DNA of 64,000 nucleotides, taken from contig NZ_JAQWGB010000190.1 in assembly GCF_029238425.1 (NCBI RefSeq), positions 1 to 64,000 on the forward strand, in the 5' to 3' direction. The notes below the pieces were generated by a model. It worked only from the letters and a program-made list of their open reading frames with translations. It made no database searches and was not told where the DNA came from. The DNA is from Flavicella sp. Lineage in GTDB: Bacteria > Bacteroidota > Bacteroidia > Flavobacteriales > Flavobacteriaceae. This document shows, in pieces, positions 10,701 to 19,706 of this stretch (position 1 is its first letter; each line of letters begins with the position of its first letter). Made by a program: the position numbers and the translations under genes.

Positions 10701-11846
10701 CGTCAATTCAATCCATGTACTGTTTGATGTTTGTTTGTATCTTACTTTATAAGAAGATCCTGTAGCGCCCCAAGTAATGTTGGCCGTATTTTCTGTGATC
10801 GATGAAATTGAAACATTGGTTGGTGTTACTGGTGTTTCAATAGTGATAGTCTCTGTACTAGTTACCACGGTACTTCCGTTATCGAAACTCCAATCTATGG
10901 TGTAAGTTCCAGCGGTGTCAAAATAAGTTGTGTCTGAAGTGGTTCCTGTAATTTGTTGTCCACATTGGTAATCCATTATAGGAGCTGCAGCACTATATTC
11001 GCAATAAACCGTGGTTGGCTCAATAATGGGAGCTTCAAAAACACCAGAGTAATTACTTACCGTAACAGTAGCTGTACAGGTATCCGTCAACCCTTTTGCA
11101 TCAGTAACGGTTAATATAACTTCGTTGATTCCGATATCATCACAAGTAAATGTTGATTTGTCAAGACTTAAAGTAAATTCGCCACTATCATCTGTAGAGC
11201 CATTGTCAATTTGTTCAGTTGTGATGGTGATGTTTCCGGATACATCAAGACTTACATCAAGATTTCCAATACAATTTGCAACTGGAGCTTCGTTTATACC
11301 AACAATTTCAATGACATAATCTTCAACTTCACCTGCAGCATAACTATAAGCGCAATCATCAATCGATGATTTGTCACTTACGGCAACTCTCATTCTACTG
11401 GTACCCACTGTTGCATCTGCTGGAACATCAAAAGTAAAGTATTGAGCCTCTTTTCCATCTTCAGCAGAAGTAAAATCAACGCTATATACGTTTTCATTGG
11501 TGCCTCCAAAATCATTGTCGCCATCAAAATCAATCCATACTCTAATGCTTACCTTGGAACGCCAAGATTCTCTTGTAATACGAAGAGAAGCATCATTAGA
11601 ACTTCCTATTATGAGTTCCGTAGAAGTGCTATTATAAAAAGTATAATTGTCAGTATTGTTCGCTGTAGTATTATTTATATCTCCAAGCTTTACAAAATCT
11701 ATGTAAAAAGAACCATAATTGTTAATATTGGAGGGATTACAATAAGGGGAAGCATCCGTAATGTAAGTCTGTCCTTTCGTTTGGAAAGAAAACGCCAACA
11801 GGAGTAGCGCAATCGGGATGTATTTTTTTATATATTTTACTAACAT
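7728..11846 (-). CDS. Large T9SS-secreted protein with GEVED domains, FN3 and C-terminal sorting domain
   Basis: Two VWIDFDGDNDF/GEVEDYVIEI (GEVED) units, FN3-like TPTNVSISSITENTANITWGA, C-term LFDVLGNEIHTW...LKTGVYIIQLKIDGKTISKKIMASNY. Confidence 0.88.
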   Translation of the reverse strand: MLVKYIKKYIPIALLLLAFSFQTKGQTYITDASPYCNPSNINNYGSFYIDFVKLGDINNTTANNTDNYTFYNSTSTELIIGSSNDASLRITRESWRSKVSIRVWIDFDGDNDFGGTNENVYSVDFTSAEDGKEAQYFTFDVPADATVGTSRMRVAVSDKSSIDDCAYSYAAGEVEDYVIEIVGINEAPVANCIGNLDVSLDVSGNITITTEQIDNGSTDDSGEFTLSLDKSTFTCDDIGINEVILTVTDAKGLTDTCTATVTVSNYSGVFEAPIIEPTTVYCEYSAAAPIMDYQCGQQITGTTSDTTYFDTAGTYTIDWSFDNGSTVVTSTETITIETPVTPTNVSISSITENTANITWGATGSSYKVRYKQTSNSTWIELTSETNSTTLTGLNFGTDYDVQIAIDADCALYTNTENFTTIDIAYCDSDVNLGGNNSYYISQVTFGDIDNTSNNSASNYTYYKDVSTNITPENALSGTINFERGNTSVGIVVWIDYNSDGDFFDENEEVYSVVVPTGVSSIDLPNDILVPLNAVEGKSRMRIGIKQSSVPSSSCNFDYQAGEIEDYDIFINPRDTSSFEAAIITQVYHNSSTDRWIEISNSSEETIDANTLILALFQNATGDQSGVTPSATYTIPVSISSKSSVLIKNASAVLNNYQTSPQTDDNITNFDGGDDILIISTNDDATAWDNRFDVVENITNNTCFVRTDAVNTYNSSYNSNEWVAFVDNSLDPYRDLGSGGPERHPHAPLISEVNNAASGTNILLGTHYFDATSRISNAWSNGNPDRSRSLLINENYATTSLLPGKSLELASSQNLTITDNLLLISDNITLNSGSELRLAGTSQLIQTHTDSENISGTGNLFIDQKSNTASIYRFNYLSSPVNSTGSSSYTVASVLKDGTEATSANSTPLDINFIAGYDGNTGSPISIAEYWIYTYTNGDGGRSSWSRKSSDGAIGQVDGFTLKGPGVAQNYTFVGTPKDGNLTTTVGGYQSYLVGNPYSSAISAKKFIEDNIDAIDGTLYFWEHAGIEDEDSSETAGHNYGGYIGGYGTRNASMGLAANKVTSNDDENPNTPSIGNGTYTEPKEYIAVGQGFFVSSDVDGGTINFNNSQREFIKLGSQSIFFKVGKQQKEASVTPTPSYYNSNLPIIKLGLDYNNGENISMHRQIGISFNQHNSFAFDNGYDSSMFDIGETDMYWQFPNDDNKYIIAGVQEISDDLQIPLVVKMGYSGDISFTIDEWQAIDRIVYIKDNYTGVLYPLNNGKISLYAEEGLYEDRFVLSFSPEGVLDIIDPDPMENLLVYFNINTNGIVVKNYKQQITEAALFDVLGNEIHTWSDFSEIENDTLKTPYLKTGVYIIQLKIDGKTISKKIMASNY

Positions 11847-12178
11847 TGTCTCTTATTTAAACCTTTTCAAACGATTTTAAGGTTCGTTTATAAAACAGTT
11901 AAAACTGCTTTTACCCCACTTTTATTTTCATTGAAAGTGATTTTTAATAGGTTTAGATTTCATAAAACTGTAACTATAAAAGCTTTAGTTTTTAAGATTG
12001 ATTGTTGGTTGGAGGCAAAATTAGTGTAAAATAGGGAGTTTGCCAACGTTTATAGGGGTGTAAATTGTTGAATTTTAGCAATGTTAACCTATGTAAATAA
12101 TTAAAATCGATGGTAAGGCAAGGTGAATATTTGAAAAAAAGGTTGAAATTTGAACGCAATAAATTTAGTTTCTAAAAA

Positions 12179-12886
12179 ATGAACAATTTTCCATCGTCAA
12201 ATAATATTCAAAAAGAGATTTTATTATCCAAGATACATGATAAAAAAAACGAATTGGATCGTTTAGAAAAAATGCTTGCTCCTTTTGAAAATGATTTGAT
12301 AAGAGCTTTGGAGTCTGAAATTGTAGAGGTACAAGAACTAACAGCGCTATATAAAAAACTACAAAAAGCTAAAAAGCAAAAGCGACTTTTACAAAAGCAA
12401 AAAGGTAAAAATTATGTTGCGCAAGAGGCTGTGGTTCCGATGAATTCTTATGAAGAAGAGGAATCTGATTATGAGAAAAAACACAGGAAAGCTCTATATA
12501 GAGAGGCAATGGTTTGTGTGCATCCCGATAAATTTTCGTTAGAAAGTGATCAAAAAGATTTGGCCACGGATGCGGTAAGTCAGCTTATTGAATTGTATGA
12601 GAATGGTAGTTTGGAAGAGTTACAGGCTTTTCATGCTTATGTAATGAGTGGCAATTTACTTGCTTTAGAATCGGGTGTTGAAAAAAGTTCAGAGATAGAC
12701 CCCAATGAATATTTAGAAATTCAGTATCAAAAAATTACGTTGGAGTTACGAGCTTTTAAAAAGAAGCAAACGTATATTGTGATGACTACCTATGATAATC
12801 CAATGGATTTTTTAGAAGAGTTAAAAGCATATTACGCGGATAAGATTTATAAGTTGAATAAGCGAACCCGGAAAGCAAGAAAATAA
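12179..12886 (+). CDS. Coiled-coil protein with a J-domain-like HPD motif
   Basis: KHRKALYREAMVCVHPDKFSLESDQKDLATDAVSQLIELYENG resembles the DnaJ HPD region. Confidence 0.6.
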   Translation: MNNFPSSNNIQKEILLSKIHDKKNELDRLEKMLAPFENDLIRALESEIVEVQELTALYKKLQKAKKQKRLLQKQKGKNYVAQEAVVPMNSYEEEESDYEKKHRKALYREAMVCVHPDKFSLESDQKDLATDAVSQLIELYENGSLEELQAFHAYVMSGNLLALESGVEKSSEIDPNEYLEIQYQKITLELRAFKKKQTYIVMTTYDNPMDFLEELKAYYADKIYKLNKRTRKARK

Positions 12887-12916
12887 ACAGTTCGTCTTTA
12901 TTATTTTACAGTTCAG
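12887..12916 (+). promoter_or_regulatory. Candidate LytTR-type operator: direct repeat ACAGTTCGT-N12-ACAGTTCAG
   Basis: Two 9-bp repeats (12887-12895, 12908-12916), 21-bp period, about 57 bp upstream of the TonB receptor ATG; fits the known LytTR half-site pattern [TA][AC][CA]GTTN[AG][TG] with 12-bp spacer. Confidence 0.65.
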
Positions 12917-12941
12917 TCTGTATAACTTTCCTAAAAGCTGC

Positions 12942-12979
12942 TTTCATAAGACTTTTGAAAAAAATATAGTCTTATGAAA
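12942..12979 (+). promoter_or_regulatory. Perfect 12-bp inverted repeat overlapping the start codon of the TonB-dependent receptor
   Basis: TTTCATAAGACT (12942-12953) / AGTCTTATGAAA (12968-12979), 14-nt loop; ATG at 12974 lies inside the right arm. Confidence 0.6.
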
Positions 12980-15130
12980 CTTTCTATTTTAGTACCGATG
13001 TTGCTGCTCATTTCAATAGCAACCTATTCTCAAACAAATATTGGCGGATTTGTTCTGAATCAAAAGAAGCAACCCATTGTTGGAGCAAATGTTTATTTAA
13101 AAGGAACCTATGCCGGTACGATGACCGATGCTGAGGGACATTTTGAATTTGCAACTCAAAAAAAGGGAGAACAAACTCTTGTGGTTTCTTATGTTTCTTT
13201 TGAAACTAAGGAAATAATCGAGGATGTTGTGAAAATGAATTCTTTGGCAGTAAAACTAAAGGAAGATGTGAGCTCTTTAGATGCAGTAGTCATTGCGGCA
13301 GGTACCTTTTCATCAGGAGATAATAGCAAGGTTGCTACTTTAAAACCTTTGGATGTAGTGACTACAGCGAGTGCTTTGGGAGATCCAATTGCAGCTTTTC
13401 AAACGATGCCGGGAACTTCTACGGTTGCTGAGGATGGTCGCCTGTTTGTAAGGGGAGGTGAGGCAGATGAGACTCGGATTTTTATTGATGGGATTCGAGT
13501 TTTTACACCTTATTTGACAACAGCGAATAATACGCCAACGAGAGGACGTTATTCTCCTTTTTTATTCGAAGGCATGACTTTTTCTACAGGGGGTTATTCA
13601 GCAGAATACGGTCAGGCACTTTCAGGTGTTTTGTTGTTAAATACCATAAATGAACCTCAGCAAGAAAAAACAGATATCGGAATAATGAGTGTCGGTGCAA
13701 CTGTAGGGAATACCCAAATATGGAATAAGAACTCTTTAAGTGTCAATGTCTCTTATTTGAATTTGGCGCCTTATAATTCAATTTTTTACGATAGAAATGA
13801 ATGGATCAAACCCTATGAAGCGCTATCTGGAGAAACGGTATACAGACATGTTTTTAAAAATGGCTTGTTAAAATTATATACGGCTTTTGATTCCTCTCGC
13901 TTAGAGGTGATCCAAGAGGATATTAATTTTAGTGATGGACTTAGGTACGGCATTACCAATGATAATTTTTATTTTAATGGTTCGTACAAAGGTGTTTTGT
14001 CTGAGAATTGGTCAGTTCAAACAGGGATGAGCTATACCGTTGCAAATACAAAAGTAAAGTATCAGCTAAGCGATATAGATGACCTTGAAAACTCATTGCA
14101 CACCAAGATGAAATTCAAACGGTTTTTCTCAAATAGATTTCAATTGAGTTTTGGTGCTGAATATTTTCTAACAGATTTTAAGGAAGATTTTTCTGATGAA
14201 ATATTTCCTTCTTATAACGTGGGGTTTCAAAAAAATATTGGAGCTGCCTATGGCGAGTTTGATTTATTTTTATCAAAAAACGTAGCTTTTAAAATGGGCT
14301 TGCGTGGAGAATATGCTAGCTTAGAAAAAAGAGCTGCTCTGTCTCCAAGAGCCTCATTGGCCTATAAAGTTTCAAAGTTTGGTCAAGTTTCATTTGCCTA
14401 TGGAGATTTTGAACAAGCGGCATCCAATGCCTATTTGAAATTTAATAATGAGCTCGCATCAGGAAAAACACAACATTATATTTTTAACTATCAGTTTAAT
14501 AAAAATGGAAGGATTTTAAGAACCGAGCTGTATGCAAAAAGCTATGATGATTTGATAAAATACGATACAGAACTTCCTTTTTATGGCAGTAATTTTTCTA
14601 CGGAAGGTTATGGTTTTGCCAACGGAATTGATGTTTTTTGGAGAGATAATACATCAATTAAAAATACGGATTATTGGATAAGTTATAGTTATTTGGATAG
14701 CAAGCGTGATTTTAAGAATTATGAAAGTGAAGCGCAACCAAATTTTGTAAACACACATAATTTTTCGGTGGTGGTAAAACATTGGATTGAAGATTGGAAA
14801 AGTCAGTTTGGACTCAGTTATACTTATGCTTCCGGAAGGACGTATACCGATCCGAATAAGACTGGTTTTTTAAACCAGAAAACAACACCTTATGGTAGTT
14901 TAAGTTTGAATTGGGCCTATCTATTGACGCAGCAGAAAATTTTATATCTGTCCGTCAATAATGCTTTGGGAAGACAAAATATCAACGGTTACCAGTATGC
15001 AAATACTCCAAATGGTTCTGGCGTTTTTGAAAGCAGGGCTTTGTTACCAGCTGCAGATAGTTTCTTTTTTGTTGGTTTTTTCTGGACGATAAGTGAAAAA
15101 GGATCCGACAATCAATTGGATAATTTATAG
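12974..15130 (+). CDS. TonB-dependent receptor with carboxypeptidase-like N-terminal domain
   Basis: IGGFVLNQKKQPIVGANVYLKGTYAGTMTDAEGHFEF; plug FQTMPGTSTVAEDGRLFVRGGEADETRIFIDGIRV. Confidence 0.92.
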   Translation: MKLSILVPMLLLISIATYSQTNIGGFVLNQKKQPIVGANVYLKGTYAGTMTDAEGHFEFATQKKGEQTLVVSYVSFETKEIIEDVVKMNSLAVKLKEDVSSLDAVVIAAGTFSSGDNSKVATLKPLDVVTTASALGDPIAAFQTMPGTSTVAEDGRLFVRGGEADETRIFIDGIRVFTPYLTTANNTPTRGRYSPFLFEGMTFSTGGYSAEYGQALSGVLLLNTINEPQQEKTDIGIMSVGATVGNTQIWNKNSLSVNVSYLNLAPYNSIFYDRNEWIKPYEALSGETVYRHVFKNGLLKLYTAFDSSRLEVIQEDINFSDGLRYGITNDNFYFNGSYKGVLSENWSVQTGMSYTVANTKVKYQLSDIDDLENSLHTKMKFKRFFSNRFQLSFGAEYFLTDFKEDFSDEIFPSYNVGFQKNIGAAYGEFDLFLSKNVAFKMGLRGEYASLEKRAALSPRASLAYKVSKFGQVSFAYGDFEQAASNAYLKFNNELASGKTQHYIFNYQFNKNGRILRTELYAKSYDDLIKYDTELPFYGSNFSTEGYGFANGIDVFWRDNTSIKNTDYWISYSYLDSKRDFKNYESEAQPNFVNTHNFSVVVKHWIEDWKSQFGLSYTYASGRTYTDPNKTGFLNQKTTPYGSLSLNWAYLLTQQKILYLSVNNALGRQNINGYQYANTPNGSGVFESRALLPAADSFFFVGFFWTISEKGSDNQLDNL

Positions 15131-15136
15131 AGAATT

Positions 15137-15166
15137 ACAATTCATCATTAAAAATATACAATTCGG
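15137..15166 (+). promoter_or_regulatory. Candidate LytTR-type operator: direct repeat ACAATTCAT-N12-ACAATTCGG
   Basis: 15137-15145 and 15158-15166; same 21-bp period and same offset from the downstream gene as the 12887 pair. Confidence 0.6.
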
Positions 15167-15230
15167 TTTCTAAGTTTTTTAAAAAACTGAATTTGACAAC
15201 ATCTTTGTAGCAACTTAAAAACAATTTATT

Positions 15231-15854
15231 ATGAAAAAAATGATTACAATTTTAATTTTTGCTGTTAGCTTATCGATGAGCGGTCAGGCAAATTATCAAG
15301 AAGGAATGCAACAGGCTTTTGGCTTATGGGGACAACAGAAAAATACGGAGGCAGTAAATTTATTTGAACGTATTGCCAACGCAGAAAATAGCAATTGGAT
15401 TCCTTATTATTATGCCGCGCAGGTAGAAATTATTTCAGGCTTTGCGGAGAAGGATATTGCAGTATTAGATGCTAATTTGAAAAAAGGACAAAATTATTTA
15501 GATAAAGCGATGGCTCTTTCAGAAGATAATCCTGAGTTATTAGTGATGCAGGCCTTGTTGTATACAGTATGGGTAGCTTATGATGGAGCTACTTACGGGA
15601 GGAAATATTCTAAAAAAATCAATAAATTATACAAAAAAGCAGAAAAAATAGCACCTACAAATCCAAGAGCAGTGTATTGTCATGCGGAATGGAATATTGG
15701 GTCTGCAAAGTTTTTTGGTGATGATATTCAACCATTTGTAGAGGACTTGGAAAAATCTTTAGATCTTTTTGCTACATTTGAATTGCCTTCTCCTTTTTAT
15801 CCTAATTGGGGTGAAGATCGTGCAAAAATTTTGCTTGAAAACTGTAAATCATAG
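15231..15854 (+). CDS. Secreted TPR-type hypothetical protein
   Basis: Signal peptide MKKMITILIFAVSLSMSGQA; helical-repeat pattern. Confidence 0.7.
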   Translation: MKKMITILIFAVSLSMSGQANYQEGMQQAFGLWGQQKNTEAVNLFERIANAENSNWIPYYYAAQVEIISGFAEKDIAVLDANLKKGQNYLDKAMALSEDNPELLVMQALLYTVWVAYDGATYGRKYSKKINKLYKKAEKIAPTNPRAVYCHAEWNIGSAKFFGDDIQPFVEDLEKSLDLFATFELPSPFYPNWGEDRAKILLENCKS

Positions 15855-15856
15855 AA

Positions 15857-17170
15857 ATGAATAGATTTTTGAAAAACGTATTGCTTGCCTTTGTAATGGG
15901 GGTGGTTGCTTTTCTATTGGGAAGTTACTTTTATGGAGATTTCCAATTTGATTCTGCTGCTGAATTGTTACGAAATTTTGGAATACACCAATTGTATTCT
16001 TTTGCATTGAGTTTTTCAAATGTTGGTTTTTTCTATTATTTAAACAGTATCAAATGGAAGGATAAACAGTGGCCGTTGAGAGTTGCTATAGGGATTTTAG
16101 GAGCGGTAGGAGTCACCTTGATTACCTTGTTTTTGTTGCGACTTTTTACAGGGATGTATCTAAAAGAGATTTCTTTTTCTGAGTTTCTGAGTAGAGAAAG
16201 ATGGGGGTATTATTCTTTTGGCTTATGGATATCACTAACCATAGTGGTTGTTTTTCATGTGGTTTATTGGTACAAAAGAAATCAAGAAAGAAAAGTAACA
16301 GAGTCTCAGATTGTTGCTAAGACTGAAACTGCAAAATACGAATCCTTAAAAAATCAATTAGATCCGCATTTTTTGTTCAATAGTTTGAATGTTCTTACTT
16401 CCTTAATAGAGGAAAATCCAAGTCAGGCTGAAAGATTTACCACAGGGTTGTCAAAAGTATATCGATATGTATTGGAGCAAAAGGATAAAAATTTAATTCC
16501 TTTAGAAGAGGAATTGAAATTTGCAAAGTCGTATATGCAGTTATTAAAAATGAGGTTTGAAGATGGCGTAGAGTACACTATTCCTAATGAGGTAAGCAAT
16601 CCAGAGTATAAAATTGTTCCCTTGTCTTTGCAGTTATTACTTGAGAATGCGGTAAAGCACAATATGATTACTTCAGACAAACCTCTTCAAATCAAGATTT
16701 ATGAGAAAGATGGTTATTTGGTAGTAGAGAATAACAATAGACCAAAGGCGTCTTTAGAGAAAAGTACCAAAGTGGGACTTAAGAATATCAAGCAACGTTA
16801 TGGCTTGATTACAAAAAAAATAGTGGAGATAATTTCAGATACAGAAAAATTTCAAGTGAAATTGCCTCTTTTAACCAAAGAAATTAAAGTGATGCAAACA
16901 GATTATATCAATCAAAGTGAAAAATATTTACGTGCCAAGAAAAGGGTAGATGAGTTGAAAAATTTCTATTATGGATTGGTCTCCTATTGTGTGGTAATTC
17001 CGTTTTTGATTTTTATCAATTATCAAACCTATTGGGGGTATAAATGGTTCTGGTATCCAATGTTGGGGTGGGGATTGGGAATGGCCATTCAAGGAGCTCG
17101 TTTGATCGGTTTTAACAAAGGATGGGAGCAAAGAAAAGTAAAAGAATTTATGGACTCAGAAAATTACTAA
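15857..17170 (+). CDS. LytS-type sensor histidine kinase fused to a C-terminal 2TM domain
   Basis: TM helices; LKNQLDPHFLFNSLNVLTSLIEENP (His_kinase family); LQLLLENAVKHN; C-term AKKRVDELKNFYYGLVSYCVVIPFLIFIN...WFWYPMLGWGLGM. Confidence 0.9.
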   Translation: MNRFLKNVLLAFVMGVVAFLLGSYFYGDFQFDSAAELLRNFGIHQLYSFALSFSNVGFFYYLNSIKWKDKQWPLRVAIGILGAVGVTLITLFLLRLFTGMYLKEISFSEFLSRERWGYYSFGLWISLTIVVVFHVVYWYKRNQERKVTESQIVAKTETAKYESLKNQLDPHFLFNSLNVLTSLIEENPSQAERFTTGLSKVYRYVLEQKDKNLIPLEEELKFAKSYMQLLKMRFEDGVEYTIPNEVSNPEYKIVPLSLQLLLENAVKHNMITSDKPLQIKIYEKDGYLVVENNNRPKASLEKSTKVGLKNIKQRYGLITKKIVEIISDTEKFQVKLPLLTKEIKVMQTDYINQSEKYLRAKKRVDELKNFYYGLVSYCVVIPFLIFINYQTYWGYKWFWYPMLGWGLGMAIQGARLIGFNKGWEQRKVKEFMDSENY

Positions 17171-17172
17171 TT

Positions 17173-17454
17173 ATGGATATGAACGGAAATCTAACAGAAG
17201 AAGAGAAATATACCAGAGCAATGCTAAAGGTAAAAGAGATTAAAGAATTTTACGGTCATGCTATAGCGTTTTGTGTAGTGATCCCCTTATTGATTTATTT
17301 AAATGTATTGAATAGTCCTGGTTTTTATTGGTTTTGGTTTCCTATCGGAGGCTGGGGTTTTGGTCTGCTGATGCATGCGATACGTGTTTTTAAAAAAACA
17401 TCAAGATGGGAAGAAAGAAAAATTCAGGAATACATGAACGACGAAAATTTTTAA
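17173..17454 (+). CDS. 2TM domain-containing protein
   Basis: LKVKEIKEFYGHAIAFCVVIPLLIYLN...WFWFPIGGWGFGL, paralogous to the kinase C-terminus; likely start MDMNGNL at 17173. Confidence 0.85.
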   Translation: MDMNGNLTEEEKYTRAMLKVKEIKEFYGHAIAFCVVIPLLIYLNVLNSPGFYWFWFPIGGWGFGLLMHAIRVFKKTSRWEERKIQEYMNDENF

Positions 17455-17467
17455 GGGTAGGATTGCT

Positions 17468-18223
17468 ATGAAAATAATTATTATTGAAGATGAAAAACCT
17501 TCTGCAAGGCGCTTGACTCGCATGTTATCTGGTTTGGAAAAAAGTGTTTTGGCTACTTTGCATTCTGTGGAAGAGTCTATAGAATGGTTTCAGCAAAATG
17601 AACATCCAGATTTAATTTTGTTGGATATACAATTGTCGGATGGGTTGAGTTTTGAGATTTTTGAACAGGTTAGCGTTAAGAGTGCGATTATTTTCACCAC
17701 AGCTTATGACGAGTATGCCTTAAAAGCGTTTAAATTAAATAGCATCGATTATTTATTGAAGCCGATAGATCATGAAGAGTTAGAAAATGCAATTGAAAAA
17801 TTTGAAGCGAATCAGCTTAAAAAACAATCCTTGCAAGTAGATTTGAATGAGATAAGAAAATTATTGGTGAATCCATTAGAAAGAAAATTCAAAGAGCGAT
17901 TTACCATTAAGTTAGGCCAGCATATAAAAATGATTCCTGTGGATGATATTGAATGTTTTTATAGCGAAAATAAAGGGACTTATATAGCAACAAATAGCAA
18001 TCGGATTTTTTTAATGGACGGAACCTTAGAGGAGATTGATGCTGATGTAGATCCTGAAAAATTCTTTAGAGTATCCAGGAAATTTTATGTAAATATCAAT
18101 GCAATCAAGGATATTGTATCTTATACAAACAGTAGACTGCAATTAATTTTGCATTCTTTTTCAGAATCTGAAATTATAGTAAGCAGGGAGAAGGTAAAAG
18201 ATTTTAAAAAGTGGATCAGTTAA
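17468..18223 (+). CDS. LytTR-family response regulator
   Basis: IIIEDEKPSARRLTRML receiver, LILLDIQLSDG, LKPID; C-terminal LytTR domain IKMIPVDDIECFYSENKGTYI...FFRVSRKFYVNINAI. Confidence 0.95.
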   Translation: MKIIIIEDEKPSARRLTRMLSGLEKSVLATLHSVEESIEWFQQNEHPDLILLDIQLSDGLSFEIFEQVSVKSAIIFTTAYDEYALKAFKLNSIDYLLKPIDHEELENAIEKFEANQLKKQSLQVDLNEIRKLLVNPLERKFKERFTIKLGQHIKMIPVDDIECFYSENKGTYIATNSNRIFLMDGTLEEIDADVDPEKFFRVSRKFYVNINAIKDIVSYTNSRLQLILHSFSESEIIVSREKVKDFKKWIS

Positions 18224-18231
18224 ACTTCAAG

Positions 18232-18266
18232 CATAAAAAAAGTCGCTTTAACGCGACTTTTTTTAT
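18232..18266. terminator. Bidirectional terminator
   Basis: aaaaaaagtcgctttaacgcgacttttttta. Confidence 0.8.
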
Positions 18267-18281
18267 GTTGTAAAATGAAAA

Positions 18282-18836
18282 TTATACTTTCATTATTTCA
18301 CCATCTTTAACAGCATAAACTTCATCAATTTTTTTGATGTAAGAATCCGTTAAAGTTTGAACATCTGTTTCAGAGTTTTTCTTTGCGTCATCTGAAATAT
18401 CTGTTTTTTTAATTTCGTTATTAGCATCCTTACGTGCATTTCTAATACTTACTTTAGCGTGCTCAGCAGCTGCTTTTGCAATTTTAGATAACTCACGTCT
18501 TCTTTCCTCTGTTAAAGCAGGAACATTGATAATTATGCTCTCTCCATTGTTCATTGGGTTGAAGCCTAAGTTGGCAACCAAAATTCCTTTTTCAATTTCA
18601 GGAATTAATTGTTTTTCCCATGGTTGAACTGTAATCGTTCTACCATCTGGAGTATTAACATTGGCAACTTGACTCAATTTTGTTTGAGACCCGTAGTAGT
18701 CTACCATCACACTTCCTAGCATCCCAGGAGTTGCTTTTCCGGCTCTAATGTTACTAAATTCTTTAAGCAAATGATCCATAGCACTGTCCATTTGTTCTTT
18801 AGCACTATCAATGATAAATTCTATTTCTTCGTTCAT
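18282..18836 (-). CDS. frr: Ribosome recycling factor
   Basis: FSNIRAGKATPGMLGSVMVDYYGSQTKLSQVANVNTPDGRTITVQPWEK. Confidence 0.97.
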   Translation of the reverse strand: MNEEIEFIIDSAKEQMDSAMDHLLKEFSNIRAGKATPGMLGSVMVDYYGSQTKLSQVANVNTPDGRTITVQPWEKQLIPEIEKGILVANLGFNPMNNGESIIINVPALTEERRRELSKIAKAAAEHAKVSIRNARKDANNEIKKTDISDDAKKNSETDVQTLTDSYIKKIDEVYAVKDGEIMKV

Positions 18837-18859
18837 AATGAGTATTTATATTGTTCAGC

Positions 18860-19573
18860 TTATTCTTTATCTGAAACTACAGTTCCTATTTTATTTCCTG
18901 AAAGTAACTTTTGTAAGTTCCCTTCTGTATCCATATCAAATACAATAATAGGTAAATTATTTTCTTGACTCAATGTGAAGGCTGTTAAGTCCATAATTTT
19001 TAACCCTTTGTCAAGCACACTCTGGTAAGTAATAGTATCGTATTTTGTTGCGTTTGGATCTTTTTCTGGATCCGCAGAATAAATACCATCTACGCGAGTA
19101 CCTTTTAAAATGACATCTGCAGAAACTTCTATAGCTCTTAATACTGCAGCAGTATCTGTTGTGAAATATGGGTTTCCAGTTCCAGCGCCAAAAATAACAA
19201 CACGTCCTTTTTCTAAATGGCGTACTGCTTTTCTTTTGATAAATGGTTCTGCAACTTGTTCCATTTTTATTGCTGTTTGTAAACGAGTGCTTACTCCAGC
19301 AGATTCTATAGCGCTCTGTAAAGCAAGTCCGTTGATACAAGTAGCAAGCATTCCCATATAGTCCCCTTGAACACGGTCCATTCCATTACTTGCACCTGCA
19401 ACTCCTCTAAAAATATTACCACCTCCAATAACAATAGCAACTTCAATTCCTCTGTCAACTATGGCTTTGATTTCTTGAGCGTATTCAGATAATCTTTTTG
19501 GGTCAATACCATATTGGTTTTCTCCCATTAATGATTCTCCACTCAGTTTTAATAATATTCTTTTGTATTGCAT
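18860..19573 (-). CDS. pyrH: UMP kinase
   Basis: [25 protein letters not shown]...[12 protein letters not shown]...[27 protein letters not shown]. Confidence 0.97.
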   Translation of the reverse strand: MQYKRILLKLSGESLMGENQYGIDPKRLSEYAQEIKAIVDRGIEVAIVIGGGNIFRGVAGASNGMDRVQGDYMGMLATCINGLALQSAIESAGVSTRLQTAIKMEQVAEPFIKRKAVRHLEKGRVVIFGAGTGNPYFTTDTAAVLRAIEVSADVILKGTRVDGIYSADPEKDPNATKYDTITYQSVLDKGLKIMDLTAFTLSQENNLPIIVFDMDTEGNLQKLLSGNKIGTVVSDKE

Positions 19574-19654
19574 GATGTGCTTAATTTTTGGCAAATATAA
19601 GTTTTTTGGATTTCTTGGCTAAAAGATTTTTTGAATTCTTCTATAGCTTAGGCC

Positions 19655-19692
19655 AAAAAAAGAGGCTATCTGAAAAGATAGCCTCTAAATAC
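19655..19692 (-). terminator. Terminator of the DUF3127 gene
   Basis: aaaaaaagaggctatctgaaaagatagcctct. Confidence 0.7.
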
Positions 19693-19706
19693 TTTATGAG
19701 ATGAAT

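Noticed and set aside
8220-11807. Plus-strand ORFs of 61-135 aa (8220, 8466, 11125, 11442)
   Set aside because: Antisense to the strongly supported T9SS/GEVED gene; no domain features.
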